This document shows, piece after piece, positions 11,441 to 23,194 of a stretch of DNA of 64,000 nucleotides. The notes beneath the pieces were generated by a model, which did no database searches, was not told where the DNA came from, and was given only the letters and a program-made list of their open reading frames with translations. Where the stretch lies: positions 385,001 through 449,000 of the forward strand of contig JAUIRK010000928.1 of NCBI GenBank assembly GCA_030549495.1, written 5' to 3'. Position 1 is the stretch's first letter. Every line of letters starts with the position of its first letter. The position numbers and the translations under genes were made by a program. Origin of the DNA: Nectonema munidae (Eukaryota; Nematomorpha; Nectonematoida; Nectonematidae).

Positions 11441-13374
11441 TGGCGTAAAATTGTTTAAAAACTATTCGTTAATCGGTTTATGTCAATGATATTGACAGCA
11501 ATGACAATTTATACTGTTAATGTTCTAACTCAACTCATGAGACATTCGTATAAATCTGCATTAATAATACTGATCAACAAGTTGTACGGAGTTAGTACGA
11601 TTGGTGTAATACCAAATGGTCCAATACGAATTGATCTAATAGACCAATTTGTCCAAACACTAAAGCTAATTTTTACCATTTTTATAATTATGAAAGTAAA
11701 TTTTTTATTTTATAATTTATTTCTTCGAAAGTTTTTATTAAATAAAAAGTGTCTATTATAAATGATTTAACGATTTTTTTTTCCTATTTATTTAATAAAT
11801 TTTAGTTTTGTAAGATGTTATTCAAACTTATTTTATAGACCTACACAAAATGAGAAAAAATAGATTTGCAAAACCATTTTTATATTAAATTTAAATTTTT
11901 GGGAAAAATAAAATATAAAAAACGTTTCATAAGTTATAAAGCAGGTAATAGACCAATTGTCTGTTTTGGAGGAGTTGGTTAAGACCAATTCGCGTCTAAC
12001 AACTTGGTATAATAATAGACCAATCGTCTGAAAACAGTTTGTTATATTTTGTAAAACTGTCGATTTTCTCATTTGGTGTACACATTAAAAGTGTGGCTTA
12101 ATTAAAAATAGGTATCAAAACACGCAGAACTAATTTTCTTAATAATTTCACGTAGATAGCATACGTGTATAGATAATTTCATTGTTATAATTTTGATAAA
12201 AATATCTACCTAATATTTTTATGTAACTTTAAAACACAATGTAAACAATGAGATCGATGTTTTCTCCTGCTTCCTTGAAGCATCAAACACTGTCATCTAC
12301 ACAGATTATTTGACTTAGTCTAACTATTTATTGGACATGCAGCAGAATTAATTTATCGGATTAGCTACATTGATTTAATTAACTTGCCTGTGTTCATATA
12401 TCTCCCGAAAAAACAAGTTCTGACTTATCTCACTTATGCTATTATTTATTTTGTAAACATTTTTGCAATTAAAATATACTGCTAAATGCTTATATGCAAT
12501 AAAGCCGTATTTTTCCGTGGTAATTGGTTTCTGAAAAAAAGACGGTTCTTAGAGACTGACAGATATCAAAGCAAAACTTTGAGAAATCTGTTCTCAAAAA
12601 TAACCTGGCGTTTGTTGACGACGACGACGGGTAATTGAAGGATGGATTTTCACAGCTTGATTGTAATATCATTAATATTTAATAAATATTAAAACCTGTC
12701 ATTTTAATTTTTAACTTTCAAGATTAAGCGCATAAATACATGTTGAAATAATTGTCTGTATTATTCAGTGAAAATATAGATCAGAATCGTTAACAAAATT
12801 TGTATCGGTCCATCACTATTTATTTTTCTCATTGTTGACTCAAAATATTTTTTGCATTTTCATTTCAATTTGACTAATCAAAAAGTTAACGCTAAAATTT
12901 CTTCGTTGTGCCTCACTATTTTACGCTTTTAAATTCCGTAATTTACCTTCTCAAATCTTTTCTATATTGACATTTAGATAAAGCCACACAGCTTACAAAT
13001 CAACTCAATTCTTTGTTGCCTCATACCTGAAGACCTTGATGAATTTGCATCTTTTAATTCAATTAAATTGTACACGCATAGTGACAAATACAGTAACATC
13101 ATTAATGTGCCTTATTTTTAACAATTTAAACGGGTTTTCTTCAGAAATCTTAGCTACCGAAGAATTCAAAGAAATTCTAAAGCCTGTATTGGAAAAAAGC
13201 AATAGTAATCTGAATGGCAAAACTAGAAGTGATGTCAAAGTTGATTGGGTGATGCGATACATCGTTACCGACAAAGACCGAAGCATAATAGCATCGAAAG
13301 GCTACCTTATCAAGCTTAAGTCATTTGAAACTTCATCATGCTGTTTGAAAACTTCAAATCACTCAATTTCGTGA
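4673..13374 (+). CDS. Gclm: Glutamate-cysteine ligase modifier (regulatory) subunit, GCLM, partial gene model
   Basis: GCLM binds the catalytic subunit of glutamate-cysteine ligase in the cytosol, lowering its Km for glutamate and relieving glutathione feedback. It thus sets the first step of glutathione synthesis. Exons seen: tentative 4673-4735, 5747-5849 and 7615-7813; confident 9482-9681, 12978-13092 and 13145-13374 (stop TGA). The C-terminal exons follow animal GCLM without gaps: LGVCDLNKNQLEEL, then a KPHSLQIN...CCLIPEDLDEFA block, then LYTHSDKYKILATEEFKEIL, then WVMRYIVTDKDRSIIASKGY. The protein is diverged and carries about 15-20 extra C-terminal residues. The N-terminal exon was not found, and the junction between the 7.6-kb and 9.5-kb exons does not keep phase with the best-looking splice sites, so an exon may be missing there. 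Introns contain hAT and other repeats. Confidence 0.8.
5747..5849 (+). CDS. Possible second exon of the GCLM gene
   Basis: 103 bp open in a single frame (NPPPTLTTDVNKECCHN is part of it), preceded by TTGTAG and followed by GTAAGC. It ends in phase 1, matching the phase-1 start of the candidate exon at 7615. The Cys-rich peptide would sit where the variable N-terminal part of GCLM lies. Sequence similarity there is too weak to prove it. Confidence 0.4.
6175..6360. repeat. Tc1/mariner-like terminal sequence remnants
   Basis: ACAGTGGCGTGCAAAAGTTT at about 6179 is typical of Tc1-type inverted ends. The inner CAAAAGTTTTCGGCC block recurs in the same direction at about 6330. No transposase is visible. 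This is a remnant in a GCLM intron. Confidence 0.45.
7615..7813 (+). CDS. Gclm: Probable GCLM exon (N-terminal half)
   Basis: Follows TTTTTTAG. The peptide includes FLYEWNADYITEATN and LDDERCSHYFMRLSIKAYHF, which align loosely to the conserved 'NEW...DER...MKVSAKLF' part of animal GCLM. The strongest donor is GTAAGT at 7814, which ends the exon in phase 2. A weaker GTATTA donor further upstream would end it in phase 0. Neither matches the phase-1 start of the exon at 9482, so the 3' end is uncertain. Confidence 0.55.
7806..7886. repeat. Direct repeat, copy 1 (second copy at 10,575-10,646)
   Basis: 81 bp beginning AGATTTGTGTAAGTTCC and ending GTTGTTGATTC recur at 10,575-10,646 with 9 bp missing and few mismatches. 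The copy includes the candidate splice donor GTAAGT, so an exon-end/intron-start fragment appears duplicated into a later intron. Confidence 0.8.
8779..9280. mobile_element. Non-autonomous hAT element, copy A
   Basis: The left end reads CATTGTTCTCAAC and the right end is the inverse of CAGTGGTTCTCAAC, the classical hAT terminal motif. Internal blocks (ATTGATATACT, CATGGTGTGTGGACAAAATT, AGATCAATAATTTTACGAAA) recur at 29,368-29,700. No open frame. Sits in a GCLM intron. Confidence 0.75.
9482..9681 (+). CDS. Gclm: GCLM exon (central region)
   Basis: Acceptor TTTAAG, donor GAG|GTTAGC. It encodes about 66 residues including NSLAIAFPD and LGVCDLNKNQLEELCSSVE, equivalent to the strand and helix of the aldo-keto-reductase-like fold around 'GTSDLDKTQLEQL' in mammals. 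It ends in phase 0 and joins in frame to 12978. Confidence 0.85.
10575..10646. repeat. Direct repeat, copy 2 of the 7.8-kb exon-intron border
   Basis: 72 bp nearly identical to 7806-7886, lying in the intron between the 9.5-kb and 13.0-kb GCLM exons. It may be a simple dispersed repeat or a duplicated fragment of the gene. Confidence 0.8.
11262..11441. repeat. Homopolymer-rich low-complexity patch
   Basis: Long G, A and T runs follow one another (GGGGGGAGGG, AGGGGGGG, then A and T runs of 10-28). The pattern differs sharply from the surrounding AT-rich sequence and resembles poorly resolved consensus sequence as much as biology. Confidence 0.6.
12978..13092 (+). CDS. Gclm: GCLM exon (CCxxPxDL block)
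   Basis: Acceptor CATTTAG, donor ACA|GTAACA. The peptide contains KPHSLQIN, CCLIPEDLDEFA and KLYTHSDKY, matching the mammalian KPNSNQVN, CCVMPPDLTAFA and QLLTHND blocks position by position. It ends in phase 1, and the next exon completes the codon as AAA (Lys). Confidence 0.88.
13145..13374 (+). CDS. Gclm: GCLM terminal exon
   Basis: Follows a 52-bp intron (13093-13144, GTAACA...TTCAG). The peptide begins in KILATEEFKEIL, includes WVMRYIVTDKDRSIIASKGY, and stops at TGA 13372-13374. The usual GCLM C-terminus ends shortly after the SKGY motif. Here a Ser/Cys-rich tail (FETSSCCLKTSNHSIS) is added. Confidence 0.88.
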
Positions 13375-14605
13375 TTATGTCTGTGGTTATGTTTTAGAAT
13401 TTTTAAAATGTTTTTTCATTTTATGAAATTTTTTGTTACTTTTTAAATATATCCATATTTAATAGTATACAGTTAGTTTTATACTTTTTTTTATTAACAT
13501 GTGTTTTTCACCTGTTAATCTTAGTCATTTTACGCATTGTTTTGATCTTTATTTATATTATCCTATTAAATTTACAAACAAAACCTTATCTTTTATTACA
13601 ACCCAAAATATATACGATAAAAAATTTTAAGATTGTGTATCCTTCGAGCGTATGTGCAAAACTAAGTAAATGTATTTTTAAACACTCAATAATATTCTAA
13701 ATGCGCATATATTAGATCTTTTTTCTCCAAATTTAAACAAACCATTTTGAATCTTCCAGAATTAAAGTAAGCGTTTTATACCTAAAGAGAAAACCTAGAA
13801 CCTCTGCGAGAGGAAAAAAGTCATGATATGTCGATATTAAATGCTTGGAAAGTTTATCTAAATTCTAATTCTGAAAACCAAACAAGCCTTTTAAATTTTA
13901 GAAGAGAAATAGACATTGCCTTTTGAAATCTAATTCTTCCAATGTAGCTAAAAGAAAATAATAGACGACGTAGAATGTGGTTTTGTAAAAGAAAACCTAG
14001 AACTTATTGCAAAAACGCGAAGTTACCCTCTGCGTGATAAAATTATTTCAAAGTATGTTTACTTACTTTGATCATTTTACACTTCTTTCAAAAATACTAA
14101 AAAATTATTCACTTACAAATTATATAGTTAGTAGTTAACCGGGAAGCTTGAAAATAAAACAAAAATTAAAAAAAAAGTAAGATTAGAAAATTTAAGGGGA
14201 GAGATGCAAAAAGTTTATATTGTTTTATGAAGAAAACTAAAAAAATAGTAATTATCTGAACTGTGAGGGGAGGGAGTTTTTGGCGGTGAAAATAAGAGTT
14301 TTAGTGATGTTTTGTCGATTTATGTGTTGTGGTATTCTTTAACTGTAGTTCGCACTCACAGTAGATATGTAGTGTTTAATTTAAGAAAAAATATCTTGTG
14401 ATTTGAAAGATCTTATCCTTTATCTCTGTAAACTGTGCAGTACTGTGCAAGGATAAAAATCCAGAGTAGTCGTGCTTCTAACTCCAAGATATGTTGTAAA
14501 ATTTAATATCAAAAACTTTAAATTTTTTGGACTTAAATTTATATACTCCTTTTTTCCAAATCTTTTTCAAGTTTAGTTTTTAATTATATAACTTAAATAA
14601 TTAAT
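13375..14605. other. 3' flank of GCLM, no recognised gene
   Basis: Contains the presumed GCLM 3'UTR and then AT-rich DNA without conserved open frames. I could not choose a single polyadenylation signal among several A/T-rich hexamers. Confidence 0.45.
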
Positions 14606-14707
14606 AGAGCGCGAAATATATTGACCTAAAAAGTTGAAAAATCGAACTTATAATATTGACTTTAAAAATTGACCAAAATTGACTATATTTTTGTTTGATT
14701 CACACTT
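14606..14707. mobile_element. 102-bp deletion derivative of the CGGBP1-like hAT element
   Basis: Starts AGAGCGCGAAA (as at 478) and ends TTTGTTTGATTCACACTT (as at about 2822-2840), with the inside of the 2.4-kb element missing. This is a MITE-like internal deletion copy. Confidence 0.7.
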
Positions 14708-14738
14708 AGGTAACCAAATAACTGACTCAGATATTCAT

Positions 14739-15305
14739 GCATGCCAACTATCCCGATTTTTGCGGGATTGTACCAATTTACAAACTTCAACCCCATTTCG
14801 GGATAACAATTTTGGTTAAAATCTCGATTTAAAAAAGCGTAAAAAATTCCCTATTTGTTTTAAACTAGAAATTCAAACTCAAATGGTGAATGTAAAAAAC
14901 ATTTTCTTATTGTAAAAACGCCCTAACTCCAAACAATCATACTAACATTACACTAGAGATTACAACCTGTTATGAATTTGAATCTAGACAACATATGTTA
15001 AAGGCTGCTAAAAAAGAACTTTTGGTTCATAATGAGGAAAATGCTCAATAAGTTGAAAGCTATTTTTAATTAAAAAAAAAATATATATATAACACTGTTT
15101 ACTTTTGTACTCTTTTTTGTAATATTATTTTATTTTAATAGGCTTTTTTGAAAATAACAAATTATAAACTTGGGAATTATAAAACTTAATGAATATATAA
15201 CTATTTCAAATTTATAATAAATAATAATAAGCGCTATGATATTTTTCCCGATTTATAAAAGCGGGAAAATTCCCGAAGAAGAGTTTAAAATTTTGGGAAG
15301 TATGA
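14739..15305. mobile_element. Dispersed repeat with TATCCCGATTT ends, copy 1
   Basis: The left end (GCCAACTATCCCGATTTTTG) and TTCGGGATAA block recur at 40,497-40,858. The right end carries TTCCCG and TAAAATTTTGGGAAG. Both copies are non-coding and of different internal length, as expected of a decayed DNA transposon family. Confidence 0.6.
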
Positions 15306-16472
15306 TTGATCTTCATTCAATTTTATAACCCTAAAGTATACTTATTCTTAGTTTCCTAGTTCAAATTCGTAAAAATCAAAAGCTACACCCTTGCCATTTT
15401 TAAAGGGGGTTTTGCATTCTTAAAAAATGTAAAATAAAGTGAAAGTTTTTTTTATTGTCGAGTCACAAAATATGAAAAGTGAAAAGAAGGAAAAAAGCTT
15501 GAAAATTTTGTCATATAATCAAATTATTCCAGAATTCTCTTCTAAAATTCAGTTCTGAATCAAAATCAACATTGAGAGCTATGCAAAACTTTTTGTTTGT
15601 GGCTATCGTGAATTTATTCATAATTTCATGTTCCATCTTCAGAAGACAAAGCTGATGTCAAAGGAATCAAGTTAGTTTGTTAAATGTCGAACAATATTGA
15701 ATTTTTTCTCAATTATTCGGTTTTTCTTTAGATATGTGAATAAAAACTCAAGGGGAGAGGATGTTGGTATATTAATCCAGCCAGGTAGTTAGATTTAGAT
15801 TTGAGGTGTTAATTTGAAAAAAAATAATGAACAATGGAATATTTATATGACATATGGCAAAACATAACTTTTTATAGGAGTAGTGGACGTTTCTTAAGTT
15901 TAAGGGTGAATGGTACACGTTTCCTATAAACCGATGGGATTTGATCGAGTTTAAATAAAGTTAACCTGATTCAAATTTCAGAGTAAATTAATTTGCAAAG
16001 TTCAATGTAATTTGAAATAGCCTAATGGTCTATGGAATTTCAACACAAAAGCTCTCCTATTTTTCATTAAGTATATAGCAGTTTTTAAAAAAATAATATT
16101 TTCCAGAATTACTACTTGAAAAAAAAGTTTTTGTTGTTTTCAAGCATTTTTCGAATAATTTGGTTATATTTTTGAAGTTTTGTTATAAGAATATCGTAAA
16201 ACCTACCAAACCTTTATTAATTTATTTCTTTTCTAAGTTTAAGACCTAACAGTTTTTTTAACCATAATTAATATAAATTTTTTTATGTTTTTCTAAAAAA
16301 TTTCAAAACATGACTTAAATTATAAAATATTATTTAATATTTTATTTCCAAGTGGATCACTCCTAAATTACTTCATTTTTAGTTAAGCACTTAGCTTTAC
16401 AAAAATTATGTTGATGGCCTAGATTCTTAGAGTCAAACGCACCAAATTTAGTCAACCCTTCTTACTGACATT
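15306..16472. other. AT-rich DNA, nothing recognised
   Basis: Short stop-dense frames only. No domain, repeat pair or RNA gene seen. Confidence 0.5.
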
Positions 16473-17932
16473 GCAATAAATTTATTGTTCACAAACAACA
16501 AGCAAAAATATGAAACATGACACACTAAATTAAAAATAAAACAAGAAGACATTAAATTTGAAGACCAGTTTCCAAAGGAATGAAAAGCTTGTGCTTTAAA
16601 TATATAAAACTCGAATGAAAGAAATGTAAACAATTATCCTTCGAAAAACTTCACTTAAGATCTTAGGAAATCTTACCCACAAATTTTAGCATATATACTA
16701 ATAATTTCACAAAGGTAACCTGTATATACCGTAAACACTCGTTACTTATAAGGTATTTTTCAGGAACACACCTAATATGTTTGGATAATCCGCACCGTAA
16801 CTTTAGAATATTTATTATATAATAATAATGATATAAGTTTAGCATAATTGTATATAATATTTATATAAGATAAATAGAAAGAATAAAAATGAAGGAATAG
16901 TTTTCAAGGGTTTAATCTATATGCTGGTTGTATATTATTATATGCTTTTTTGCCTATTTTCATTCACAGACATTTTTATTTCAACTTAAATTCGGTTTAC
17001 TTGATAACCCGCACCTCCGTTTTTAGTCAATTAATTTAGGTAAAAAGTTCGGATTAGATGTGTGTGTTTGCGGTTATCCAAATTTCCATTGTTGAAAAAT
17101 ATTCCCTCCACTAGTAGTGTTCTGAGGCATAATTGACCTGCTCGTTCTAAGACAACACATGAAAGTATATTAGTAGACATTTTGAGAGTCTTTCCTCCTT
17201 ACTTTTTATTTCCTCCCAGGCCTTTGCAGTAAACGTATGAACTAACACTAGTAGGTGTGGGGTTGTTAAGAATAATGCTTTCATTCTAACTTTACTTTAT
17301 TTGTGCATTGTGTATGAAAAAATACGCTGTTACCTTTACCTCAAAACACTTTCAGGCCCAATCCGACGCCGATATCAAATACAGGAACAGTGTTCATTTA
17401 TTGGGACACTGCCTTCAAAGTGAATCGAAAAGCTTAAAAATACCTCACAAGTGAAACGAATTTGCTTGCACTCTGAATAAGTGATATAAGACGATGGTGG
17501 AGGAATAAAAAAAAGAAATTCTCTTCACCTTGTATGCAAAGGGAGTTTGATTGTTAGCACCATAAACAAAGAGCTCTAACTACATATGCTTATTTTCACG
17601 AAAGTTTATTATTTAGTGTCAAAATGCTAATAGGTGTCCAGAGCTTTGATAAAACTTCCATATTTTGTAGCTTGAGATAAAAAGTGGCTGCCTGAATGGA
17701 TATGCGCAAGGGTAGACAAGACATTTTAGATTTATGGTACCAAAAATGACCTTCAGTTCGTAAAAGATTTGTGTGTGCCAAAGAGAAGAAAGATGGATGC
17801 ATCGTAAGGGGATGATGATGTCGGAGTTGCTTTGTAAATTTGCATTATGATGTTTGTTCATAGACGTTGATCATATGATGTGTGTCATGTTTCATATTTT
17901 TGCTTGTTGTTTGTGAACAATAAATTTATTGC
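16473..17932. mobile_element. 1.46-kb element with perfect 53-bp inverted ends
   Basis: Positions 16473-16525 and 17880-17932 are exact reverse complements over 53 bp (one end starts GCAATAAATTTATTGTTCAC). The inside has 'GGATAATCCGCACC', 'GATAACCCGCACC' and 'GCGGTTATCC' motifs (16,780-17,095), which resemble ends of pogo/Tigger-type elements. No transposase frame survives. Perfect identity of the arms suggests a recent insertion or conversion between arms. Confidence 0.75.
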
Positions 17933-19806
17933 TACTGATTCCTCGTAAACAAAATTTCCACTTTTGAAACGTGTTTTTGCTATATACTTGATTGATGTAA
18001 AATTTCAATAATGCTGTAAGTTTTATTTATATTCGCGATTTAAACTTATCGCCTTTTTGTCAGTAAGCCTTGTGTCGCGCCCACACACCCCTGTTGGGAA
18101 AGAATCTTAGATATGTATGTATTCCTTTGAGTTGAACATTTTATAATAAAAAAGAAAGTCTGATTGATTCATTTTCAATTTGACTAAAAAATATAGCAAA
18201 ATCTATATGGAAAATGCTCTTTAGAGACCTGGCAGGCAACTTGAGGTTAGCAAAATGCAATCTGTATGTACGCCAAAAATCTATTTTAGTTATGTTCTAT
18301 TCGGGATTTGACATTTGAATTGAAGATATGTAACCGTAGCTAAAAAAAGGCGGCCAAATATCGCATCCAACTCACATAGAACATACAACGTTCAAGTTTT
18401 AGATCCCTCTGCCTTGAATTATTTTGGATTGACCGTTTCAAATATTTACTTTACCATGTTTTATTCTTTTATAACATTTAAATTTATTAAAATTTATCAA
18501 AGTTCATCTGGTTAATATTGAATCTCAAATCTTCATTTTGTATATTTTCTTTACATTTCTCTGATTTGTTGTTGTCTTTATAGATATATGCATCAATGTG
18601 TCTGTATCAGGTGTGTGCCTATGTGTGTACGTACCCGTGTGTTGTCCATAAAAAGTGTAATGTCAAATGTCTTAGGCCCGAAATGAAACTGCTTTTTTAT
18701 ATTTATAATATACATTTATGTATCAAATTTTACATCATATACAATTATGCCTATTGCCTATATAATCTGCATGCGTATAGATAAAGCCTTAATCAATAAC
18801 ATCTACTAGTGGATGAACAAAGAGTTTGTCAAAAGATCCTATTTTCAAAACTTGCATAAGAATAGAAATTCTTCAGCTTCATTATTAATATATCGGAAAC
18901 TATAAGATTATGTCATTATGTAATCTCTTGTTATATCCCGCTTACAATGGCAAAACTCTTCCCATTTACGTGTATCCCACTTCTTCCCACTCAAAATAAA
19001 CTTGCACATAACACTTATATGATAATCGTTCCATTACTTGTGCACTTAATAAGAAATCATCGTTATTTTATTCTTCCACACACTCTTATCAGATTGACCG
19101 AAGTTATTGAAGTAATTTACATTTTTGTTTGATAAATCGTCTACTTTGTTCCAATCTTGCAGGTGGTTGGTGTAGTTTGCAGTCATTTTTAAAAAAATGT
19201 TAAAGCTTCTAATTAGTGTCCTCCTATAAAAATGAAAGACAATGTGTGTCCTATATCACTGTTTATTAAATTTCAAAAGAGAACAGTTATTTGAATATAT
19301 GATCTTAGTAGTATTTGATTTGCTAAACCTAAAATCGTGACTTGTTTTAACTAACAGTCATGACTTCAACTTTTTTCCCTCTTTAAATTTAAGATTTCGT
19401 TTAGATTTCTGATTTTAAAGTTATGTATTTTTATAATTTATTAAAATAAGTATTTTATATTTTATCAATAATAATTTTCATATTCGTATTCCACACAGCA
19501 AATCACATTAGTTTAATCAAAAAAATTGCCTGAGAAATTTTTGAAAAATTTGTCAAACTTCACTTACCTATCTGAATTTTTGAAAAAATTAAAAGCTTAA
19601 GACTTATAACTTTAACGCTGAACTTATAAATACAAAAAAATATCATTTGAATTTTAGACACAACACTTTCTTTCATACTAGATGAAGTGATCAAATAGAA
19701 AATTATCAGTGTATCTTTCAACACGTCTACAGAACCTGACAATCGAACATAATATTACCCGCATTTATTAAGAAACAAGACTTTAAAGCTTATTCAGAAA
19801 AGTAAA
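17933..19806. other. Non-coding, nothing recognised
   Basis: Contains only short frames without domains. A GT-rich stretch lies around 18,600-18,640. No gene supported. Confidence 0.5.
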
Positions 19807-20046
19807 ATCAAAAAAGACACTTTAGAATTAAAAAAAGACACTTTAGAATTTAAAAAAGACTAAGACACCTTAGAATTAAAAAAGACACTTTAGAATTTAA
19901 AAAAGACACTTTAGAATTTAAAAAAGACATTTTAGAATTTAAAAAAGACACTTTAGAATTTAAAAAAGACACTTTTGAATTTGAAAAAGACACTTTAGAA
20001 TTTGAAAAAGACACTTTAGAATTTAAAAAAGACCGTTTAGAACTAA
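19807..20046. repeat. Minisatellite, about 11 copies of a 20-21 bp unit
   Basis: The unit AAAAAGACACTTTAGAATTT is repeated with small variants (TTTTGAAT, GACCGTTTAGAAC, one copy with an extra TAAGACACC). Confidence 0.9.
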
Positions 20047-20063
20047 AAATGGAATATATATAT

Positions 20064-20119
20064 CATCTCCAACCTGTATACTACGATGATTCATCTCCAA
20101 TCTGTATACTACGATGATT
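20064..20119. repeat. Two-copy tandem repeat, about 28 bp
   Basis: TCATCTCCAACCTGTATACT plus ACGATGAT is followed directly by a second copy differing at one base. It sits right after the minisatellite. Confidence 0.85.
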
Positions 20120-20158
20120 TCTATTCCATGTACAAATGACTAAAGAGACAATGTTCAA

Positions 20159-20434
20159 CTTTCTGTTCATATTTTGCTAGGTGTAAAATTTGATATACTT
20201 CATTCGGGGAGACTATGTTAGAAAAGTTATTTTAAATAATATATTTATCAAAATAAAATTGTGTAATCAAAGAATAGAAAAATATTCTTTAAAAATCAAA
20301 AAATATTTTACTTTTTGTTCATATTTTACTAGATGTACGATTTGATATACCTCATACGATGTTACAAAAGTTAAACTATATTTTGCAATTTGCAGGATTT
20401 TAAATAATATATTTGTCAAATAATCAAAGAATCT
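20159..20434. repeat. Diverged tandem duplication, period about 155-165 bp
   Basis: TGTTCATATTTTGCTAGGTG at 20,165 and TGTTCATATTTTACTAGATG at 20,318 head two similar blocks. Each is followed by a TTTGATATAC block and later by TTTTAAATAATATATTT. Confidence 0.65.
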
Positions 20435-20620
20435 AAAAATGTTCAGATCAAATAATATTTATTCTTTTTAAATATATCGTTGGCTCCCCTTACTTTTTGT
20501 TTCGTATATGCATGATTTGATAAAAATTATTAGAGACTAGGTTTATCTTTCTATTCTAAAAGTAATGGGAGCCAACGATATATTTAAAAAGAATAAATTT
20601 TTTTGGATTTGAACATTTTT
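20435..20620. mobile_element. Hairpin element with 65-bp arms
   Basis: 20435-20499 and 20556-20620 are inverted copies. The core GAGCCAACGATATATTTAAA is exact, and the outer parts match with a few differences. The 56-bp loop is non-coding. Fold-back MITE. Confidence 0.85.
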
Positions 20621-21545
20621 TATTTTGTAAAGTAAAATTATGCAGAACAAAATTGTCTCAAAAAGTAAAAGTATCTTAAAAATATTTTAAATTTGTATAT
20701 GCCAAATTTTCTTTCAAAGTAAATAATCTATATTGAGAAACAAATATTACAGAAGCCAAATTCTCTTGCTAAATAAAATAAAAATATCAAGAAGGCGAAT
20801 TGTCTTCAGGCCAAATTGTCCCTGAACCTTTTAGTCTCACTACAAATAATTCACTGTTGAATTTTTCTTTTTTCTGACTCCATTTCATTTTTACTACAGA
20901 CAAATTCACAAAATACCCTATACATCGTTCACTACTCATATTGATTGATTTTTAAATGTATTAATCATTGTATTTTAAATTAAATACACAATAATGACAG
21001 GTCTACCACAATATTAAAAATAATCATGGTGATGATGACACTAACTGTCTTCACTTCAAAAACTTCATGTTCCAGAAGAGGTATTTTGCCAGACAGCGAG
21101 AGAAGCTCAAAATTGTTAAAAAATAATAATGAGGCTCTAGTTCAACAAATCTCTTAAATTTCCCATAAACTCTCTACAGTGAAGTGGTAAGTCTATTCTA
21201 TTTGCTCTGATTAATAGTGTCTTTCAAAGTTAAAGTTAGTAATCCCAATTAATCCAAGTATGTATGATAGCTGGGTGTGTGCATAACTCTACTCTTGAGA
21301 CTTGGCTTTAGTTCACAACTTGTAATAAGCTTTCTTATATCAAAGTTTATGGTTAGATTTTATCACTCCTCGATGGTCAATTGTAACGGCTAATTAAGAT
21401 AGCCATTAAGGATTAATTTGGTTAACTCCTCTTGCAGATAATTTAAATTAATAATGAATTTCAAATTGCTCTAATCGGATTGCATGGGTTTTCTAAAATA
21501 AGACAATTGCAGAACTCTTCCTAAATAATCTTAGTGGTGATAATG
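20621..21545. other. Non-coding; one repeat-end motif
   Basis: Around 20,795-20,840 the sequence GGCGAATTGTCTTCAGGCCA...TCCCTGAACC is the inverse of a motif at 30,150-30,210 (GTTCAGGGACCATTCGG...), so it is probably the end of a shared dispersed repeat. Otherwise nothing recognised. Confidence 0.45.
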
Positions 21546-21876
21546 ATTATGTTGGCAATGATGGTGTGGTTGATGATGGGATGATGATGATGATGATGTG
21601 GGTGATGATGTGATGATGATGTGGAGGATGATGATGATGTGGGGGATGATGATGATATGGGGGATGATGATGATGTGGGGGATGATGATGTGAGGGATGA
21701 TGATGATGTGGGGGATGATGATGAGGTGGGGGATGATGATGAGGTGGGGGATGATGATGAGGGGGGGGATGATGATGATGTGGGGGATGATGATGTGTGT
21801 GGGGGATGATGATGATGTGGGGGATGATGATGATGTGGAGGATGATGATTAGGTGGGGGATGAGGATGATGAGGGA
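21546..21876. repeat. G-rich degenerate GAT repeat next to the array
   Basis: Variable 12-18 bp units of GATGATGATGATGTGGGG type, with GTGGGG/GAGGGG interruptions. Open frames across it on both strands (Asp/Gly-rich on +, His/Pro-rich on -) are by-products of the repeat. Confidence 0.9.

Positions 21877-23194
<1,318 letters not shown>

Larger units (their letters stand above)
9682..12977. other. Large GCLM intron
   Basis: About 3.3 kb with the duplicated fragment at 10,575, a homopolymer-rich patch at 11,262-11,441, and repeated 'AATAGACCAATTGTCTG'-type motifs around 11,600-12,060 (both orientations). These motifs may be ends of another small element. No coding segment recognised. Confidence 0.5.

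Noticed and set aside
19807-20046. Repeat array considered as a CRISPR
   Set aside because: Units are directly tandem with no unique spacers, in a eukaryotic context: a minisatellite.
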